From assembly GCF_001702265.1 (NCBI RefSeq), contig NZ_MAUE01000012.1, forward strand, positions 1 to 64,000: 64,000 nucleotides of DNA, written 5' to 3'. The notes beneath the pieces were generated by a model that saw nothing but the letters and a program-made list of their open reading frames with translations, had not been told where the DNA came from and made no database searches. The translations under genes and the position numbers were made by a program. Within the stretch, counting starts at the first letter, position 1. Every line of letters starts with the position of its first letter. The DNA is from Pseudomonas aylmerensis (GTDB taxonomy: Bacteria; Pseudomonadota; Gammaproteobacteria; Pseudomonadales; Pseudomonadaceae). Positions 8,021 to 17,786 of the stretch are shown here, piece after piece.

Positions 8021-10072
8021 TCAATCATCCACCTGTTTTGGCGGCGGCAAGGTGAACCCCGATACCGACCGGCGCAACTGGCTGGCCATCTTCGCCAGGT
8101 TGCCGATGCTTTCCGCAGTGGCGGTGGAGCCCGACGACGTCTGGGTGGTGATCTGCTGGATCACGTTCATGGTCAGCGAGATCTGCCCCGCCGACGAGGT
8201 CTGCTGCTGCGCCGCATTGGAGATGCTCTGGATCAGTGCCGCGAGGGTTTTCGACACGCCTTCGATCTCTTCCAGCGCCACCCCGGCGTCCTGCGCCAGC
8301 CGCGCGCCGCGCACCACTTCGGTGGTGGTCTGCTCCATGGAGATCACCGCTTCGTTGGTGTCGGCCTGGATCGCCCGCACCAGGGTTTCGATTTGCCGGG
8401 TGGCGGCGGAAGAACGCTCGGCGAGCCGCTGCACTTCATCGGCCACCACCGCAAAACCGCGCCCGGCATCACCGGCCATGCTCGCCTGGATCGCCGCGTT
8501 GAGGGCGAGGATGTTGGTCTGGTCGGCGATATCATCGATCAAGCTGACGATATCGCCAATCTCCTGGGACGACTCGCCCAGGCGCTTGATGCGCTTGGCG
8601 GTGTCCTGGATCTGCTCGCGAATGTTGTCCATGCCGTGGATGGTGTTGTGCACCACCTCGTTGCCTTTGTTGGCAATCTCCACCGAACGCTCGGCCACCG
8701 CCGAGGATTCAGCGGCGTTGGCCGAGACCTGGTCGATGGACTGGGCCATCTGGTTGATCGCGGTGGAGGCTTCGGCGATCTGTTGGGCCTGATGCTCCGA
8801 GGCCTGGGCCAGGTGCATGGCGGTGGCCTGGGTGTCCTGCACCGCGCCGGCGACTTGCCCGGCGGTGAGGTTGATGGTGGCGACCAGGTCGCGCAGTTGG
8901 TCGACGGAATAGTTGATGGAGTCGGCGATGGCGCCGGTGAAGTCCTCGGTCACAGACGCCGTCACGGTGAGGTCGCCGTCGGCCAGGTCCTCGATTTCAT
9001 CCAGCAGGCGCATGATCGCGTTCTGGTTGCGCTCGTTCTTCTCGGCGGTTTCATGCAGCTGGCGGTTGGTCTCGCGCACCATGACCAGGCCGATGAGGAT
9101 GATCGAGGTCAGCGCCAGCAGGCCCAGCACGTAGCCGCCGATGGTGTCGAAGCTGCGCCCGCTGGCGAGGTTTTCAAAACCGGTGGCCAGGTGCGAGGCT
9201 TCATCGAGCAGGGTTTGCGACAGGTTGAAAATATTGCTCGCCGAAGCGCGCACCTGGAACAGCTGCGGCGAGGTCTCGAGGATTTCATCCACGGAGCCGG
9301 AGACAAACTCGAACAGCTCGGCAATTTCTGCCAGCCGCGCACGGGCGTCGCGGTCTTCGACCTGAGTGATGCGCAGCCCGGCGTTGCCCTGGAGCATGCC
9401 GTTGAGCACCTGGCCGAAGCGGTTGGCGTCGCGGCCGAAAGCGTCGGCGGCCTGCACGGCGGTTTCGTCGCCGGCGAGCACGGTATTCACCGCGCCGAGA
9501 ATGCGCTCGGCCAGCAGCGACTGGCGCTGGGCCAAGGCCACCTGGCTGGCCGGGGCGCCGCGTTGCAGCAGGATATCGACGACTTTTTCCGACTCCATCT
9601 GCAACTGCGGCACGGTTTCAGCCAGGGTTGCGGCCACCTGGTGCAGGGACAGCACGGTCTGCTCGCTGGCGAGGATCGCGTCGGTGTTCTTCAGCAGCGC
9701 TTCCCAGTCGGTCTGTACCGCGCGCATTTCCGCACGTACAGCATTGGGCGCGGCGGGCAGCCCGGTCTCAATGTCACCTTTTTTCAGGTAGCCCCAGCGT
9801 TGCGCGAAGTCGTTGCGCGCATCGCTCAAGAGCTTGAACGCAGCCGCCTTGCCGGCAGCCGCTTCGGTGGCGTTCTTGGCGATGCGCTGGGACAGCACGC
9901 GCAACTCACCGGCGTGGCCGATGTACTGCTTGTCGTAGGTGGACTGGGTATTGAGGTACGCGAAGTTGGCGAACAACAGCATGATGAACACGATCAGCGC
10001 GATAAACAGCATGATGATCTGCGAGCGGCTGCGTGAAGCGGCCTGGGGTTTGGGCGTGGTCGGGGTGCTCAT
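8021..10072 (-). CDS. pilJ: Type IV pilus methyl-accepting chemotaxis protein PilJ
   Basis: A 683-residue transducer, about the length of P. aeruginosa PilJ. A first membrane segment lies near residues 20-41 ([21 protein letters not shown]). It is followed by a helical periplasmic region with two PilJ-type modules (one contains [16 protein letters not shown]), a second membrane segment ([20 protein letters not shown]), HAMP, and a methyl-accepting signalling domain with the conserved hairpin around [21 protein letters not shown]. In P. aeruginosa it senses pilus or surface signals and feeds ChpA through PilI and ChpC. The ATG at 10072 overlaps the pilI stop (ATGA). A longer in-frame extension upstream is rejected because it would lie inside pilI. 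Confidence 0.95.
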   Translation of the reverse strand: MSTPTTPKPQAASRSRSQIIMLFIALIVFIMLLFANFAYLNTQSTYDKQYIGHAGELRVLSQRIAKNATEAAAGKAAAFKLLSDARNDFAQRWGYLKKGDIETGLPAAPNAVRAEMRAVQTDWEALLKNTDAILASEQTVLSLHQVAATLAETVPQLQMESEKVVDILLQRGAPASQVALAQRQSLLAERILGAVNTVLAGDETAVQAADAFGRDANRFGQVLNGMLQGNAGLRITQVEDRDARARLAEIAELFEFVSGSVDEILETSPQLFQVRASASNIFNLSQTLLDEASHLATGFENLASGRSFDTIGGYVLGLLALTSIILIGLVMVRETNRQLHETAEKNERNQNAIMRLLDEIEDLADGDLTVTASVTEDFTGAIADSINYSVDQLRDLVATINLTAGQVAGAVQDTQATAMHLAQASEHQAQQIAEASTAINQMAQSIDQVSANAAESSAVAERSVEIANKGNEVVHNTIHGMDNIREQIQDTAKRIKRLGESSQEIGDIVSLIDDIADQTNILALNAAIQASMAGDAGRGFAVVADEVQRLAERSSAATRQIETLVRAIQADTNEAVISMEQTTTEVVRGARLAQDAGVALEEIEGVSKTLAALIQSISNAAQQQTSSAGQISLTMNVIQQITTQTSSGSTATAESIGNLAKMASQLRRSVSGFTLPPPKQVDD

Positions 10073-10596
10073 GCGGCAACATCCATGAAGCCTGGGGCCT
10101 GGGCCAGGGCGAAGGGGCTGAACACCTGCCACTGCTGGTCGCCATCGAACTGGCCCTGGATAAACGGTGCGGCGAAAGCTGCGCTCGCCCGCAGTGCGTC
10201 TTGTGCGAAATGCTGCATGCCTACCACCTCGTCTACCAGCAGCCCGACAAACAGGTCGTTGAATTCCACTACCAGCACCCGCCGCTGCTTGCGCGCCCGG
10301 GACAGTTCCAGGCCGAGAAACCCGCCCAGGTCCATCACCGGCAGCAAACGCCCGCGCAGATTGGCCACGCCCTTGACCCACGGCTTTACCCCCGGCATCA
10401 AGGTGCAGCGCGGCTCGTGCAAGACCTCGGCGACTTCGCCCATGGGCGCCACATACCAATGCGGCCCCAGGCGAAAACCGATCCCGCTCCAGCGCTGCAG
10501 GCGGGTTTCCTGCGACGGCAGGTCGGCGGCCAGCAGGCGGCAGCGGCGGTCGATGTCCAGCAGCAGCTCGAAGGCGGTTTGCGACTCGGTCATCAT
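10069..10596 (-). CDS. pilI: CheW-like adaptor PilI
   Basis: A 175-residue CheW-domain protein that couples PilJ to ChpA. Visible features are [21 protein letters not shown] at the start of the CheW fold, [20 protein letters not shown] in the middle, and [21 protein letters not shown]. Two adjacent ATGs are possible starts (10596 and 10593), with AAAGG upstream. It begins ten bases after pilH ends and overlaps pilJ by four bases, so the pilGHIJ genes appear to be one transcription unit. Confidence 0.93.
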   Translation of the reverse strand: MMTESQTAFELLLDIDRRCRLLAADLPSQETRLQRWSGIGFRLGPHWYVAPMGEVAEVLHEPRCTLMPGVKPWVKGVANLRGRLLPVMDLGGFLGLELSRARKQRRVLVVEFNDLFVGLLVDEVVGMQHFAQDALRASAAFAAPFIQGQFDGDQQWQVFSPFALAQAPGFMDVAA

Positions 10597-10605
10597 CGCG
10601 AGCCT

Positions 10606-10971
10606 TTAGCCGGCCAGCACCTTGTTCAGCGTGGCGATCAGGGTTTCTTCATCCACCGGTTTGGTCAGGTAATCCTTGGCGCCCTGGCGCGCGCCCCAGA
10701 TCTTGTCGGTTTCCTGATCCTTGGTGGTGATGATGATGATCGGGATGCCGTTGGTTTCCGGCTCCTTGGACAGCTGGCGCGTGGCCTGGAAGCCATTGAG
10801 CCCCGGCATCACGATGTCCATCAGCACGGCATCGGGCTTTTCCTGGCGGGCCAGGGCCACGCCGTCCGCGCCGTTTTCGGCCTTGAGCACCTGGTGGCCA
10901 TGCTTTTCCAGCATGCCGGTGAGTTTGTACATTTCAGTCGGCGAATCGTCGACGATCAGAACGCGTGCCAT
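10606..10971 (-). CDS. pilH: Response regulator PilH (single receiver domain)
   Basis: A 121-residue stand-alone CheY-like receiver. Acidic pocket DD is in [14 protein letters not shown], the phospho-acceptor Asp in [12 protein letters not shown], the switch T in [13 protein letters not shown] and the conserved Lys in YLTKPVDEE. In P. aeruginosa PilH works opposite PilG in pilus retraction and as a phosphate sink. The ATG at 10971 gives the family's usual length and has GGGGA upstream; an outer start four codons earlier is not needed. Confidence 0.94.
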   Translation of the reverse strand: MARVLIVDDSPTEMYKLTGMLEKHGHQVLKAENGADGVALARQEKPDAVLMDIVMPGLNGFQATRQLSKEPETNGIPIIIITTKDQETDKIWGARQGAKDYLTKPVDEETLIATLNKVLAG

Positions 10972-11017
10972 GGTTTTCCCCACTACATTGGTCGGCGCCA
11001 GCCCTTGTGGGGCGGCG

Positions 11018-11425
11018 TCAGTGTGCTTGTTCTACTGCGGCGAACCCAGGCACGTAGGCCTTGATCGCGCCCAGCAGTTCTTCCTTGCTGAAAGGCTTGG
11101 TCAAAAACTGATCGACACCGACGATGCGCCCCTTGGCCTTGTCGAACAGGCCGTCCTTGGAGGACAGCATGATCACCGGGATCGACTTGAACGCCGGGTT
11201 GTTCTTCACCAGGGCGCAGGTCTGATAACCATCCAGGCGCGGCATCATGATGTCGACAAAGATAATGTGCGGGTGATGATCAACAATCCGGGCCAGGGCA
11301 TCGAAACCGTCGATGGCCGTGATGACATCGCACCCCACGTTCTTCAACAGGGTCTCGGCGGTGCGGCGGATCGTTTTCGAATCGTCGATCACCATCACTC
11401 TCAAGGCGTTGGAATGCTGTTCCAT
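11018..11425 (-). CDS. pilG: Response regulator PilG (single receiver domain)
   Basis: A 135-residue CheY-like receiver, the length of P. aeruginosa PilG. Motifs: VMVIDDSKTIRRTAE, phospho-acceptor Asp in IIFVDIMMPRLDGYQT, IMLSSKDGLFDKA and FLTKPFSKEELL. PilG drives pilus extension and activates adenylate cyclase in P. aeruginosa. It is first in the minus-strand pilGHIJ-chpAC cluster; the roughly 240 bases between it and gshB must hold divergent promoters. ATG at 11425 is chosen to fit the family; an upstream in-frame extension of 25 residues is low-complexity and unlikely. Confidence 0.94.
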   Translation of the reverse strand: MEQHSNALRVMVIDDSKTIRRTAETLLKNVGCDVITAIDGFDALARIVDHHPHIIFVDIMMPRLDGYQTCALVKNNPAFKSIPVIMLSSKDGLFDKAKGRIVGVDQFLTKPFSKEELLGAIKAYVPGFAAVEQAH

Positions 11426-11663
11426 ATCTGCTCTACCATCGCCACAGCGAATCGGTTTTCGGTGTGTACTGCCTGATGTTGCACAGGATGAGCGCCGCAA
11501 GCCTTGGAATTCAAGGGCTGCTGCGCCGTGGCAGTCTTTTTAGCACAGTCTCCGGGCGCAATCTATCGAGCAACCGGCCAGGTGGTTTTTCCTTGACCCA
11601 CAACAGCCGCAGCGCCACTCTGACGCCACTTTTATGCGCCTAATTTGCTAGAGGAAATCCCCC

Positions 11664-12617
11664 ATGAGCGTTCGCGTCGGCATTGTCATGGACCCTATCG
11701 CCAGCATCTCCTATAAAAAGGACAGCTCGCTGGCCATGCTCCTGGCCGCCCAGGCCCGCGGCTGGAGCCTGTTCTATATGGAACAGCCGGATCTTTACCA
11801 GGGTGACGGCCAGGCTCGCGCGCGCATGCGCCCGCTGCAGGTGTTTGCCAACCCCGAGAAGTGGTTCGAGCTTTCGGACGAAATCGACAGCCCCCTGAGC
11901 GACCTGGACGTGATCCTGATGCGCAAGGACCCGCCGTTCGACATGGAATTCGTCTACTCCACTTACCTGCTGGAGCAGGCCGAGCGCGCCGGGGTATTGA
12001 TCGTCAACAAGCCGCAGAGCCTGCGCGACTGCAATGAAAAACTGTTCGCCACGCTGTTCCCGCAGTGCACGCCACCGACCGTGGTCAGCCGCCGCGCCGA
12101 TGTGCTGCGTGAATTCGCCGCCAAGCACGGCGACGTGATCCTCAAGCCGCTGGACGGCATGGGCGGTACCTCGATCTTCCGTCACCGTGCAGGGGATCCG
12201 AACCTGTCGGTGATCCTGGAGACCCTGACCGCGCTGGGCACCCAGCAGATCATGGGCCAGGCCTACCTGCCGGCGATCAAGGATGGCGACAAGCGCATCC
12301 TGATGATCGACGGCGAGCCGGTGGACTATTGCCTGGCGCGCATCCCGGCGGCCGGCGAGACCCGTGGCAACCTCGCCGCGGGTGGCCGTGGTGAAGCGCG
12401 GCCGCTGTCGGACAAGGACCGCTGGATCGCTTCCCAGGTCGGCCCAACCCTGCGCGAAAAGGGCCTGCTGTTTGTCGGCCTCGACGTGATTGGTGAAAAC
12501 CTCACTGAAATCAACGTCACCAGCCCCACCTGTATCCGCGAGATCGACAATGCGTTCGGCACCAATATTGGTGAAATGCTGATGGCGGCGATTGAGCGCA
12601 AGCTCCAGGCCAAGTGA
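11664..12617 (+). CDS. gshB: Glutathione synthetase
   Basis: 317 residues, the normal length. ATP-grasp enzyme that adds glycine to gamma-glutamylcysteine in the cytoplasm. N-terminal MDPIASISYKKDSSLAMLLAA, MRKDPPFDMEF, the ATP-binding DVILKPLDGMGGTSIFRH, and the C-terminal metal-binding GLDVIGENLTEINVTSPT are all present. GAGGAAA lies before the ATG. The gshB-next-to-pilG and tonB3 arrangement is shared with P. aeruginosa. Confidence 0.97.
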   Translation: MSVRVGIVMDPIASISYKKDSSLAMLLAAQARGWSLFYMEQPDLYQGDGQARARMRPLQVFANPEKWFELSDEIDSPLSDLDVILMRKDPPFDMEFVYSTYLLEQAERAGVLIVNKPQSLRDCNEKLFATLFPQCTPPTVVSRRADVLREFAAKHGDVILKPLDGMGGTSIFRHRAGDPNLSVILETLTALGTQQIMGQAYLPAIKDGDKRILMIDGEPVDYCLARIPAAGETRGNLAAGGRGEARPLSDKDRWIASQVGPTLREKGLLFVGLDVIGENLTEINVTSPTCIREIDNAFGTNIGEMLMAAIERKLQAK

Positions 12618-12635
12618 CATAGAACAGCCGGACAT

Positions 12636-12687
12636 AAACCAACATTGCGTTATCATGCGCCACCTGTGAAACGCGCGATGTTGGTTT
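12636..12687. promoter_or_regulatory. Widely spaced perfect 10-bp inverted repeat in the tonB3-like leader
   Basis: AAACCAACAT (12636-12645) and ATGTTGGTTT (12678-12687) are exact inverse copies separated by 32 bases. The right arm ends seven bases before the tonB start and runs into TTCTTG, and the start has no clear Shine-Dalgarno sequence. It could be a gshB terminator with a long loop, an operator, or an RNA structure limiting tonB translation. Confidence 0.4.
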
Positions 12688-12694
12688 TCTTGTC

Positions 12695-13603
12695 ATGACA
12701 CTCCCGTCCGATCTGCCCCCCGAACTCTCCCACAGCGGCGTGCGCCCGGCTGATCGGCTCGGATTTACCCTGTTCCTCGCTGCACTGATTCACCTGGCCT
12801 TGATCCTCGGCGTGGGGTTCACCATGGTCGAACCCAAGCAGATCACCCAGACCCTGGAAATCACCCTCGCCACGTTCAAGAGTGAAAAACCGCCCGAAAA
12901 GGCTGACTTTCTCGCCCAGGACAACCAGCAGGGCAGCGGCACGCTCGACAAGAAAGCGGTGCCCAAGACCACCGAAGTGGCGCCGTTCCAGGACAACAAG
13001 GTCAATAAAGTCACCCCGCCACCGCCTGCGCCCAAGCCCGAAGTCAAACAGGCTGCGCCCAAGGCCGCCGTGACCACCGTCGCGCCCAAACCGCAAAAAG
13101 CCCCGACCCAGCGCGAAAAGGCCAAGACCGAACCGCAACCCGAGCCTGTAAAGCCGGCGCCCACGTTCGACAGCTCGCAGCTCTCCGACCAGATCTCCAG
13201 CCTCGAAGCCGAACTGGCCAACGAACAGCAGCTCTACGCCAAGCGCCCGCGCATCTACCGGTTGAACGCCGCGTCGACCATGCGCGACAAGGGCGCCTGG
13301 TATAAGGATGAGTGGCGCAAGAAGGTCGAGCGCATCGGCAACCTGAATTACCCGGATGAAGCCCGACGCCAGCAGATTTATGGCAATTTGCGCTTGTTGG
13401 TGTCGATCAACCGCGACGGCACGTTATATGAGGTGCAGGTGCTGGAGTCCTCCGGCCAGCCGCTGCTCGACCAGGCTGCCCAGCGCATCGTGCGCCTGGC
13501 CGCGCCCTTTGCGCCGTTCACCGGCGACCTGAATGACGTCGACCGCCTGGAAATCATCCGCACCTGGAAGTTTGCCAAGGGCGACCGGCTGTCCAGTAAC
13601 TGA
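12695..13603 (+). CDS. tonB3: TonB-family energy transducer, TonB3-like
   Basis: 302 residues. A single membrane anchor (about residues 22-45, LGFTLFLAALIHLALILGVG), a periplasmic Pro/Lys-rich spacer (about 100-155), a short helical stretch, and a C-terminal TonB domain (YPDEARRQQIYGNLRLLVSI, then VLESSGQPLLDQAA). TonB proteins transmit ExbB/D-derived force to outer-membrane receptors. In P. aeruginosa the gene in this position, tonB3, is reported to be needed for twitching motility and pilus assembly, which fits its place beside pilG. No exbBD genes are nearby. Confidence 0.85.
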   Translation: MTLPSDLPPELSHSGVRPADRLGFTLFLAALIHLALILGVGFTMVEPKQITQTLEITLATFKSEKPPEKADFLAQDNQQGSGTLDKKAVPKTTEVAPFQDNKVNKVTPPPPAPKPEVKQAAPKAAVTTVAPKPQKAPTQREKAKTEPQPEPVKPAPTFDSSQLSDQISSLEAELANEQQLYAKRPRIYRLNAASTMRDKGAWYKDEWRKKVERIGNLNYPDEARRQQIYGNLRLLVSINRDGTLYEVQVLESSGQPLLDQAAQRIVRLAAPFAPFTGDLNDVDRLEIIRTWKFAKGDRLSSN

Positions 13604-13652
13604 CACACCGCCCCCTGGCAGCCAGCAGGACTAATAGGGCGAACAGGCTTAT

Positions 13653-13787
13653 TGTGGCGAGCGGGCTTGCCCCGCGTTGGGCTGCGCAGCAGCCCCACTC
13701 TTCTCATCGCGCTCCTGCTGAAAAACCGCAGTGTCAGATTTTAGGGCCGCTGCGCAGCCCAACGCGGGGCAAGCCCGCTCGCCACAG
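13653..13787. repeat. REP pair, GCGGGCTTGCCCCGCG family
   Basis: TGTGGCGAGCGGGCTTGCCC followed by GCGTTGGGCTGCGCAGCAGCCC, and the inverse arrangement about 70 bases later (GGCCGCTGCGCAGCCC, GGGCAAGCCCGCTCGCCACA). The two halves form a very long potential hairpin filling most of the tonB3-algH gap. Confidence 0.85.
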
Positions 13788-13876
13788 TGAGCCCGCCCAC
13801 CACAGCAGCCCCGCTCGTGACAATTAGGGCCCGCCGCAGCTTGTCAGTTCGCGCCTCCCCCGCCACACTAGCGGAC

Positions 13877-14446
13877 ATGAAAAATGTCAGCCCGACCTAC
13901 CTCAAGCACCAATTCCTGATCGCCATGCCCCATATGGCCGACCCGAACTTTGCGCAGACCTTGACCTATATAGTCGAGCACACGGCCAATGGTGCCATGG
14001 GGCTGGTGGTGAACCGCCCGCAGGAGCTGAACCTGGCGGATATCCTCGAGCAACTGCGCCCCGAGATCGACCCGCCGGCGCGTTGCCAGGGCGTGCCGAT
14101 TTATATCGGCGGGCCGGTGCAGACGGATCGCGGTTTTGTGCTGCACCCCACCGGGCCAAAGTTCCAGGCCACGGTTGACCTGGAAGGTGTGTCGCTGTCC
14201 ACCTCCCAGGACATACTGTTCGCCATCGCCGACGGCGTCGGCCCGGAGCACAGTGTCATCACCCTCGGTTACGCAGGGTGGGAGGCCGGGCAGCTGGAAG
14301 CCGAACTGGCCAGCAATGCCTGGCTGACCTGCCCGTTCGACGCCGACATCCTGTTTCACACCGCCAGCGAACTGCGCCTGGAGGCGGCCGCCGCCAAGCT
14401 GCGCGTCAACCTCAGCCTGCTCACCAGCCAGGCGGGGCACGCCTGA
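13877..14446 (+). CDS. algH: UPF0301 (YqgE/AlgH) family protein
   Basis: 189 residues, the length of P. aeruginosa AlgH. Family features: LKHQFLIAMPHMADPNFAQTL at the N-terminus, GAMGLVVNRP, GGPVQTDRGFVLH and LGYAGWEAGQLEAEL. AlgH was first named as an alginate regulator; its biochemical role is not settled. The ATG at 13877 is chosen because it aligns with family N-termini; a longer in-frame start would run into the repeat. The stop overlaps the ruvX start (TGATG), so the two are translationally coupled. Confidence 0.9.
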   Translation: MKNVSPTYLKHQFLIAMPHMADPNFAQTLTYIVEHTANGAMGLVVNRPQELNLADILEQLRPEIDPPARCQGVPIYIGGPVQTDRGFVLHPTGPKFQATVDLEGVSLSTSQDILFAIADGVGPEHSVITLGYAGWEAGQLEAELASNAWLTCPFDADILFHTASELRLEAAAAKLRVNLSLLTSQAGHA

Positions 14447-14883
14447 TGGCTTTGCGCTTGATCCTCGGGTTTGACTACGGCACCAAACAGATCGGCGTCG
14501 CGGTCGGCCAGGTCATCACCGGCCAGGCCCGCGAGTTGTGCACCCTTAAAGCCCAGAACGGCGTGCCGGACTGGAACCAGGTCGAAGCCCTGATCAAGGA
14601 GTGGAAGCCCGACGCCGTCGTGGTTGGCCTGCCCTTGAACATGGACGGCACACCCAGCGACATGTGCCTGCGCGCCGAGAAGTTCGCGCGTCGCCTCAAT
14701 GGCCGCTACAACCTGCCCTTCTATACCCACGACGAACGCCTCACCACCTTCGAAGCCAAGGGTGAGCGCCTGGCCCGTGGCGGGCAAAAGGGCAGCTACC
14801 GCGACAACCCCGTGGACGCCATCGCCGCCGCCTTGCTGTTGCAGGGTTGGCTGGATGAAAACACCGCTTTATTTGAATCCTGA
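14446..14883 (+). CDS. ruvX: Holliday junction resolvase-like YqgF/RuvX, putative pre-16S rRNA nuclease
   Basis: 145 residues with an RNase H-like fold. The acidic residues are visible: Asp in LGFDYGTKQIGVAVG, Glu in HDERLTTFEA and Asp in NPVDAIAAALLLQ. Family members process the 5' end of 16S rRNA precursor. Starts at the ATG overlapping the algH stop. A hairpin terminator follows the stop. Confidence 0.93.
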   Translation: MALRLILGFDYGTKQIGVAVGQVITGQARELCTLKAQNGVPDWNQVEALIKEWKPDAVVVGLPLNMDGTPSDMCLRAEKFARRLNGRYNLPFYTHDERLTTFEAKGERLARGGQKGSYRDNPVDAIAAALLLQGWLDENTALFES

Positions 14884-14885
14884 CT

Positions 14886-14908
14886 GACGCGGCTTGCCGC
14901 GTCTTTTT
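14886..14908 (+). terminator. Rho-independent terminator after ruvX
   Basis: GACGCGG, loop CTTG, CCGCGTC, then TTTTT. A perfect 7-bp GC-rich stem with tetraloop and T-run directly after the ruvX stop, separating algH-ruvX from the pyr genes. Confidence 0.85.
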
Positions 14909-14965
14909 ACGTTTGAGCCCGGACCTTGCCGTCACCCCGCCGCGCAAGGCCTAGAAGGAGCCACC

Positions 14966-15472
14966 ATGAGCCTGCCCAATCCCGCCGAACTGATCAGCCA
15001 GATGGCGACGAGCCTGACGGCCCATCTGCAACACCGCGCCATCAGCGAACCGCGCTTCATCGGCATTCGCACCGGCGGTGTGTGGGTGGCCCAGGCGTTG
15101 CTGGAAGCACTGGGCAGCGATTCGCCCCTGGGCACACTGGATGTGTCCTTCTACCGCGACGACTTCAGCCAGAACGGCCTGCACCCACAAGTGCGCCCAT
15201 CGGCCCTGCCATTCGAGATCGAAGGCCAGCACCTGGTGCTGATCGACGACGTGCTGATGAGCGGCCGCACCATCCGCGCCGCCATGAACGAGCTGTTCGA
15301 CTACGGCCGCCCAGCCAGCGTGACCCTGGTCTGCCTGCTGGACCTGGACGCCGGCGAACTGCCGATCAGCCCGGATGTGGTCGGCGCCACCCTGTCGCTT
15401 TCAGCCCATCAGCGGGTAAAATTGTCCGGTCCTACGCCGCTCGAACTCGAACTGCAAGACCTTGCCCTTTAA
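14966..15472 (+). CDS. pyrR: Bifunctional PyrR (pyrimidine regulator / uracil phosphoribosyltransferase family)
   Basis: 168 residues. Type I phosphoribosyltransferase fold with the PRPP-binding loop [17 protein letters not shown] (about residues 91-107) and [15 protein letters not shown] upstream. AGAAGGAG sits five bases before the ATG at 14966. First gene of pyrR-pyrB-pyrC', ending 24 bases before pyrB. In Gram-positives PyrR is an RNA-binding attenuator; I see no leader attenuator here, so in this organism it may act mainly as an enzyme or as a different type of regulator. Confidence 0.93.
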   Translation: MSLPNPAELISQMATSLTAHLQHRAISEPRFIGIRTGGVWVAQALLEALGSDSPLGTLDVSFYRDDFSQNGLHPQVRPSALPFEIEGQHLVLIDDVLMSGRTIRAAMNELFDYGRPASVTLVCLLDLDAGELPISPDVVGATLSLSAHQRVKLSGPTPLELELQDLAL

Positions 15473-15496
15473 ACCGCCTTGTAAAGAGTCCCCGCG

Positions 15497-16501
15497 ATGA
15501 CGCCTCTAGATGCCAAGCGCCCGCTGCAGCTCAATGCTCAGGGCCAGTTGCAACATTTCTTGTCCCTCGACGGTTTGCCCCGCGAACTGCTCACCGAAAT
15601 CCTCGACACCGCCGACTCGTTCCTCGAAGTCGGTGGGCGGGCGGTGAAGAAGGTCCCGCTGCTGCGCGGCAAGACCATCTGCAACGTGTTCTTCGAGAAC
15701 TCCACCCGCACCCGCACCACCTTTGAACTGGCGGCCCAGCGGCTGTCGGCCGACGTGATCACGCTGAACGTGTCGACGTCGTCGGCGAGCAAGGGCGAGA
15801 CCCTGCTCGACACCCTGCGCAACCTGGAAGCCATGGCCGCCGACATGTTCGTGGTCCGCCACGGCGACTCCGGTGCCGCACACTTCATCGCCGAGCACGT
15901 GTGCCCGCAGGTCGCGATCATCAACGGCGGCGACGGCCGTCACGCCCACCCGACCCAAGGCATGCTCGACATGCTCACCATCCGTCGGCACAAGGGCAGC
16001 TTTGAAAACCTCTCGGTGGCCATCGTCGGCGACATCCTGCACTCGCGGGTCGCGCGCTCGAACATGCTGGCCCTGAAGACCCTGGGTTGCCCGGACATCC
16101 GCGTGATCGCGCCGAAAACCCTGCTGCCGATCGGCATCGAGCAATACGGCGTGAAGGTCTACACCGACATGACCGAAGGCCTCAAGGACGTGGACGTGGT
16201 GATCATGTTGCGCCTGCAGCGCGAGCGCATGGCCGGTGGCCTGCTGCCGAGCGAAGGCGAGTTCTACCGCCTGTTCGGCCTGACCACCGCGCGCCTGGCC
16301 GGGGCCAAGCCGGATGCCATCGTGATGCACCCCGGCCCGATCAACCGCGGGGTGGAGATTGAGTCGGCGGTGGCCGACGGCAACCAGTCGGTGATTCTCA
16401 ACCAGGTGACCTACGGCATCGCCGTGCGCATGGCGGTGTTGTCCATGGCCATGAGCGGGCAAACCGCGCAACGTCAATTCGAGCAGGAGAAGGCCCAGTG
16501 A
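15497..16501 (+). CDS. pyrB: Aspartate carbamoyltransferase catalytic chain
   Basis: 334 residues. Condenses carbamoyl phosphate with aspartate, the committed step of pyrimidine synthesis. Carbamoyl-phosphate motif [18 protein letters not shown] and the C-terminal [11 protein letters not shown] are present. Pseudomonad ATCases are class A dodecamers of PyrB with an inactive dihydroorotase-like PyrC', and the N-terminus here carries the extension used for nucleotide regulation in that class. Overlaps pyrC' by four bases. Confidence 0.97.
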   Translation: MTPLDAKRPLQLNAQGQLQHFLSLDGLPRELLTEILDTADSFLEVGGRAVKKVPLLRGKTICNVFFENSTRTRTTFELAAQRLSADVITLNVSTSSASKGETLLDTLRNLEAMAADMFVVRHGDSGAAHFIAEHVCPQVAIINGGDGRHAHPTQGMLDMLTIRRHKGSFENLSVAIVGDILHSRVARSNMLALKTLGCPDIRVIAPKTLLPIGIEQYGVKVYTDMTEGLKDVDVVIMLRLQRERMAGGLLPSEGEFYRLFGLTTARLAGAKPDAIVMHPGPINRGVEIESAVADGNQSVILNQVTYGIAVRMAVLSMAMSGQTAQRQFEQEKAQ

Positions 16502-17769
16502 AGCTCAGCATTCTCGGCGCCCGAGTCATCGATCCGGCCAGTGGCCTGGATCAAGTTACCGATCTTCATCTGGAAGCCGGCAAGATCATCGCCCTCGGCG
16601 CGGCGCCCGCAGGCTTCGCCGCCAGCGAGACCATCGACGCCAAAGGCCTGGTGGCCGCGCCTGGGCTGGTCGATCTGAACGTCGCCCTGCGCGAGCCGGG
16701 TTACAGCCGCAAAGGCAACATCACCAGCGAAACCCGCGCCGCCGCTGCCGGTGGCGTGACCAGCCTGTGCTGCCCGCCACACACCAAGCCTGTGCTGGAC
16801 ACCTCGGCCGTGACCGAGCTGATCCTCGACCGCGCCCGCGAAGCCGGCAATTGCAAGGTGTTCCCCATCGGCGCCCTGAGCAAAGGCCTGGAAGGCGAAC
16901 AACTCGCCGAGCTGATCGCCCTGCGCGACGCCGGTTGCGTGGCCTTCGGCAACGGCCTGGAAAGCTTTCGCAGCACCCGCACGCTGTGCCGTGCCCTGGA
17001 ATACGCGGCCACCTTCGACCTGACGGTGATCTTCCACTCCCAGGACCGCGACCTGGCGGAAGGCGGCCTGGCCCATGAAGGCGCGGTCGCCAGCTTCCTC
17101 GGCCTGCCGGGCATTCCGGAAACGGCGGAAACCGTGGCCCTGGCCCGCGACCTGCTGCTGGTGGAACAAAGCGGCGTGCGCGCGCACTTCAGCCAGCTGA
17201 CCAGCGCTCGCGGCGTGGCCCTGATCGCCCAGGCGCAGGCTCGCGGCTTGCCGGTGACGGCGGATGTCGCCCTGTACCAGCTGATTTTGACGGACGAGGC
17301 GCTGATCGACTTCTCCAGCCTGTACCACGTACAACCGCCCCTGCGCACCCTGGCCGACCGTGAAGGGTTGCGTGCGGCGGTCAAATCCGGCGTGGTCTCG
17401 GCGATCTCCAGCCATCACCAGCCCCACGAGCGTGATGCCAAGCTGGCGCCGTTTGGCGCGACCGAGCCGGGCATCAGCAGCGTAGAGCTGTTGCTGCCGT
17501 TGGCGATGACCCTGGTGGAAGACGGCCTGCTGGACTTGCCAACCCTGCTGGCACGCCTCAGTGCCGGCCCGGCCGAAGCCCTGCGCCTGCCGGCGGGCAA
17601 ACTGGCGGTGGGTGCAGCGGCGGACCTGGTGCTGTTTGATCCGGCCAGCTCCACGGTGGCCGGTGAGCACTGGCTGTCCAAGGGTGAAAACTGCCCGTTC
17701 ATCGGCCATAGCCTGCCGGCGACGGTGCGCTACACCTTGGTGGATGGGCGGATCAGCTACCAGGCCTGA
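16498..17769 (+). CDS. pyrC': Non-catalytic dihydroorotase homologue PyrC' (ATCase assembly subunit)
   Basis: 423 residues of the dihydroorotase / cyclic amidohydrolase fold. Active enzymes have an HxH metal motif in PGxIDxHxHxREPG; here the segment reads [14 protein letters not shown], so both metal-binding histidines are lost. This matches the pseudo-dihydroorotase shown in pseudomonads to be required for active ATCase dodecamers. The start is GTG, overlapping the pyrB stop (GTGA), implying coupled translation and fixed stoichiometry. A true dihydroorotase must be encoded elsewhere. Confidence 0.93.
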   Translation: MKLSILGARVIDPASGLDQVTDLHLEAGKIIALGAAPAGFAASETIDAKGLVAAPGLVDLNVALREPGYSRKGNITSETRAAAAGGVTSLCCPPHTKPVLDTSAVTELILDRAREAGNCKVFPIGALSKGLEGEQLAELIALRDAGCVAFGNGLESFRSTRTLCRALEYAATFDLTVIFHSQDRDLAEGGLAHEGAVASFLGLPGIPETAETVALARDLLLVEQSGVRAHFSQLTSARGVALIAQAQARGLPVTADVALYQLILTDEALIDFSSLYHVQPPLRTLADREGLRAAVKSGVVSAISSHHQPHERDAKLAPFGATEPGISSVELLLPLAMTLVEDGLLDLPTLLARLSAGPAEALRLPAGKLAVGAAADLVLFDPASSTVAGEHWLSKGENCPFIGHSLPATVRYTLVDGRISYQA

Positions 17770-17786
17770 AGCGGGCGCGGTAAAAA

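Noticed and set aside
8393..10036. Long plus-strand open frame opposite pilJ (547 codons)
   Set aside because: Shadow of pilJ; no domain, no plausible ribosome-binding sequence, and Gly/His/Asp-rich low-complexity product.
10073..10459. N-terminal extension of PilJ by 129 residues
   Set aside because: It would lie wholly within pilI in another frame; the ATG at 10072 gives the exact family length.
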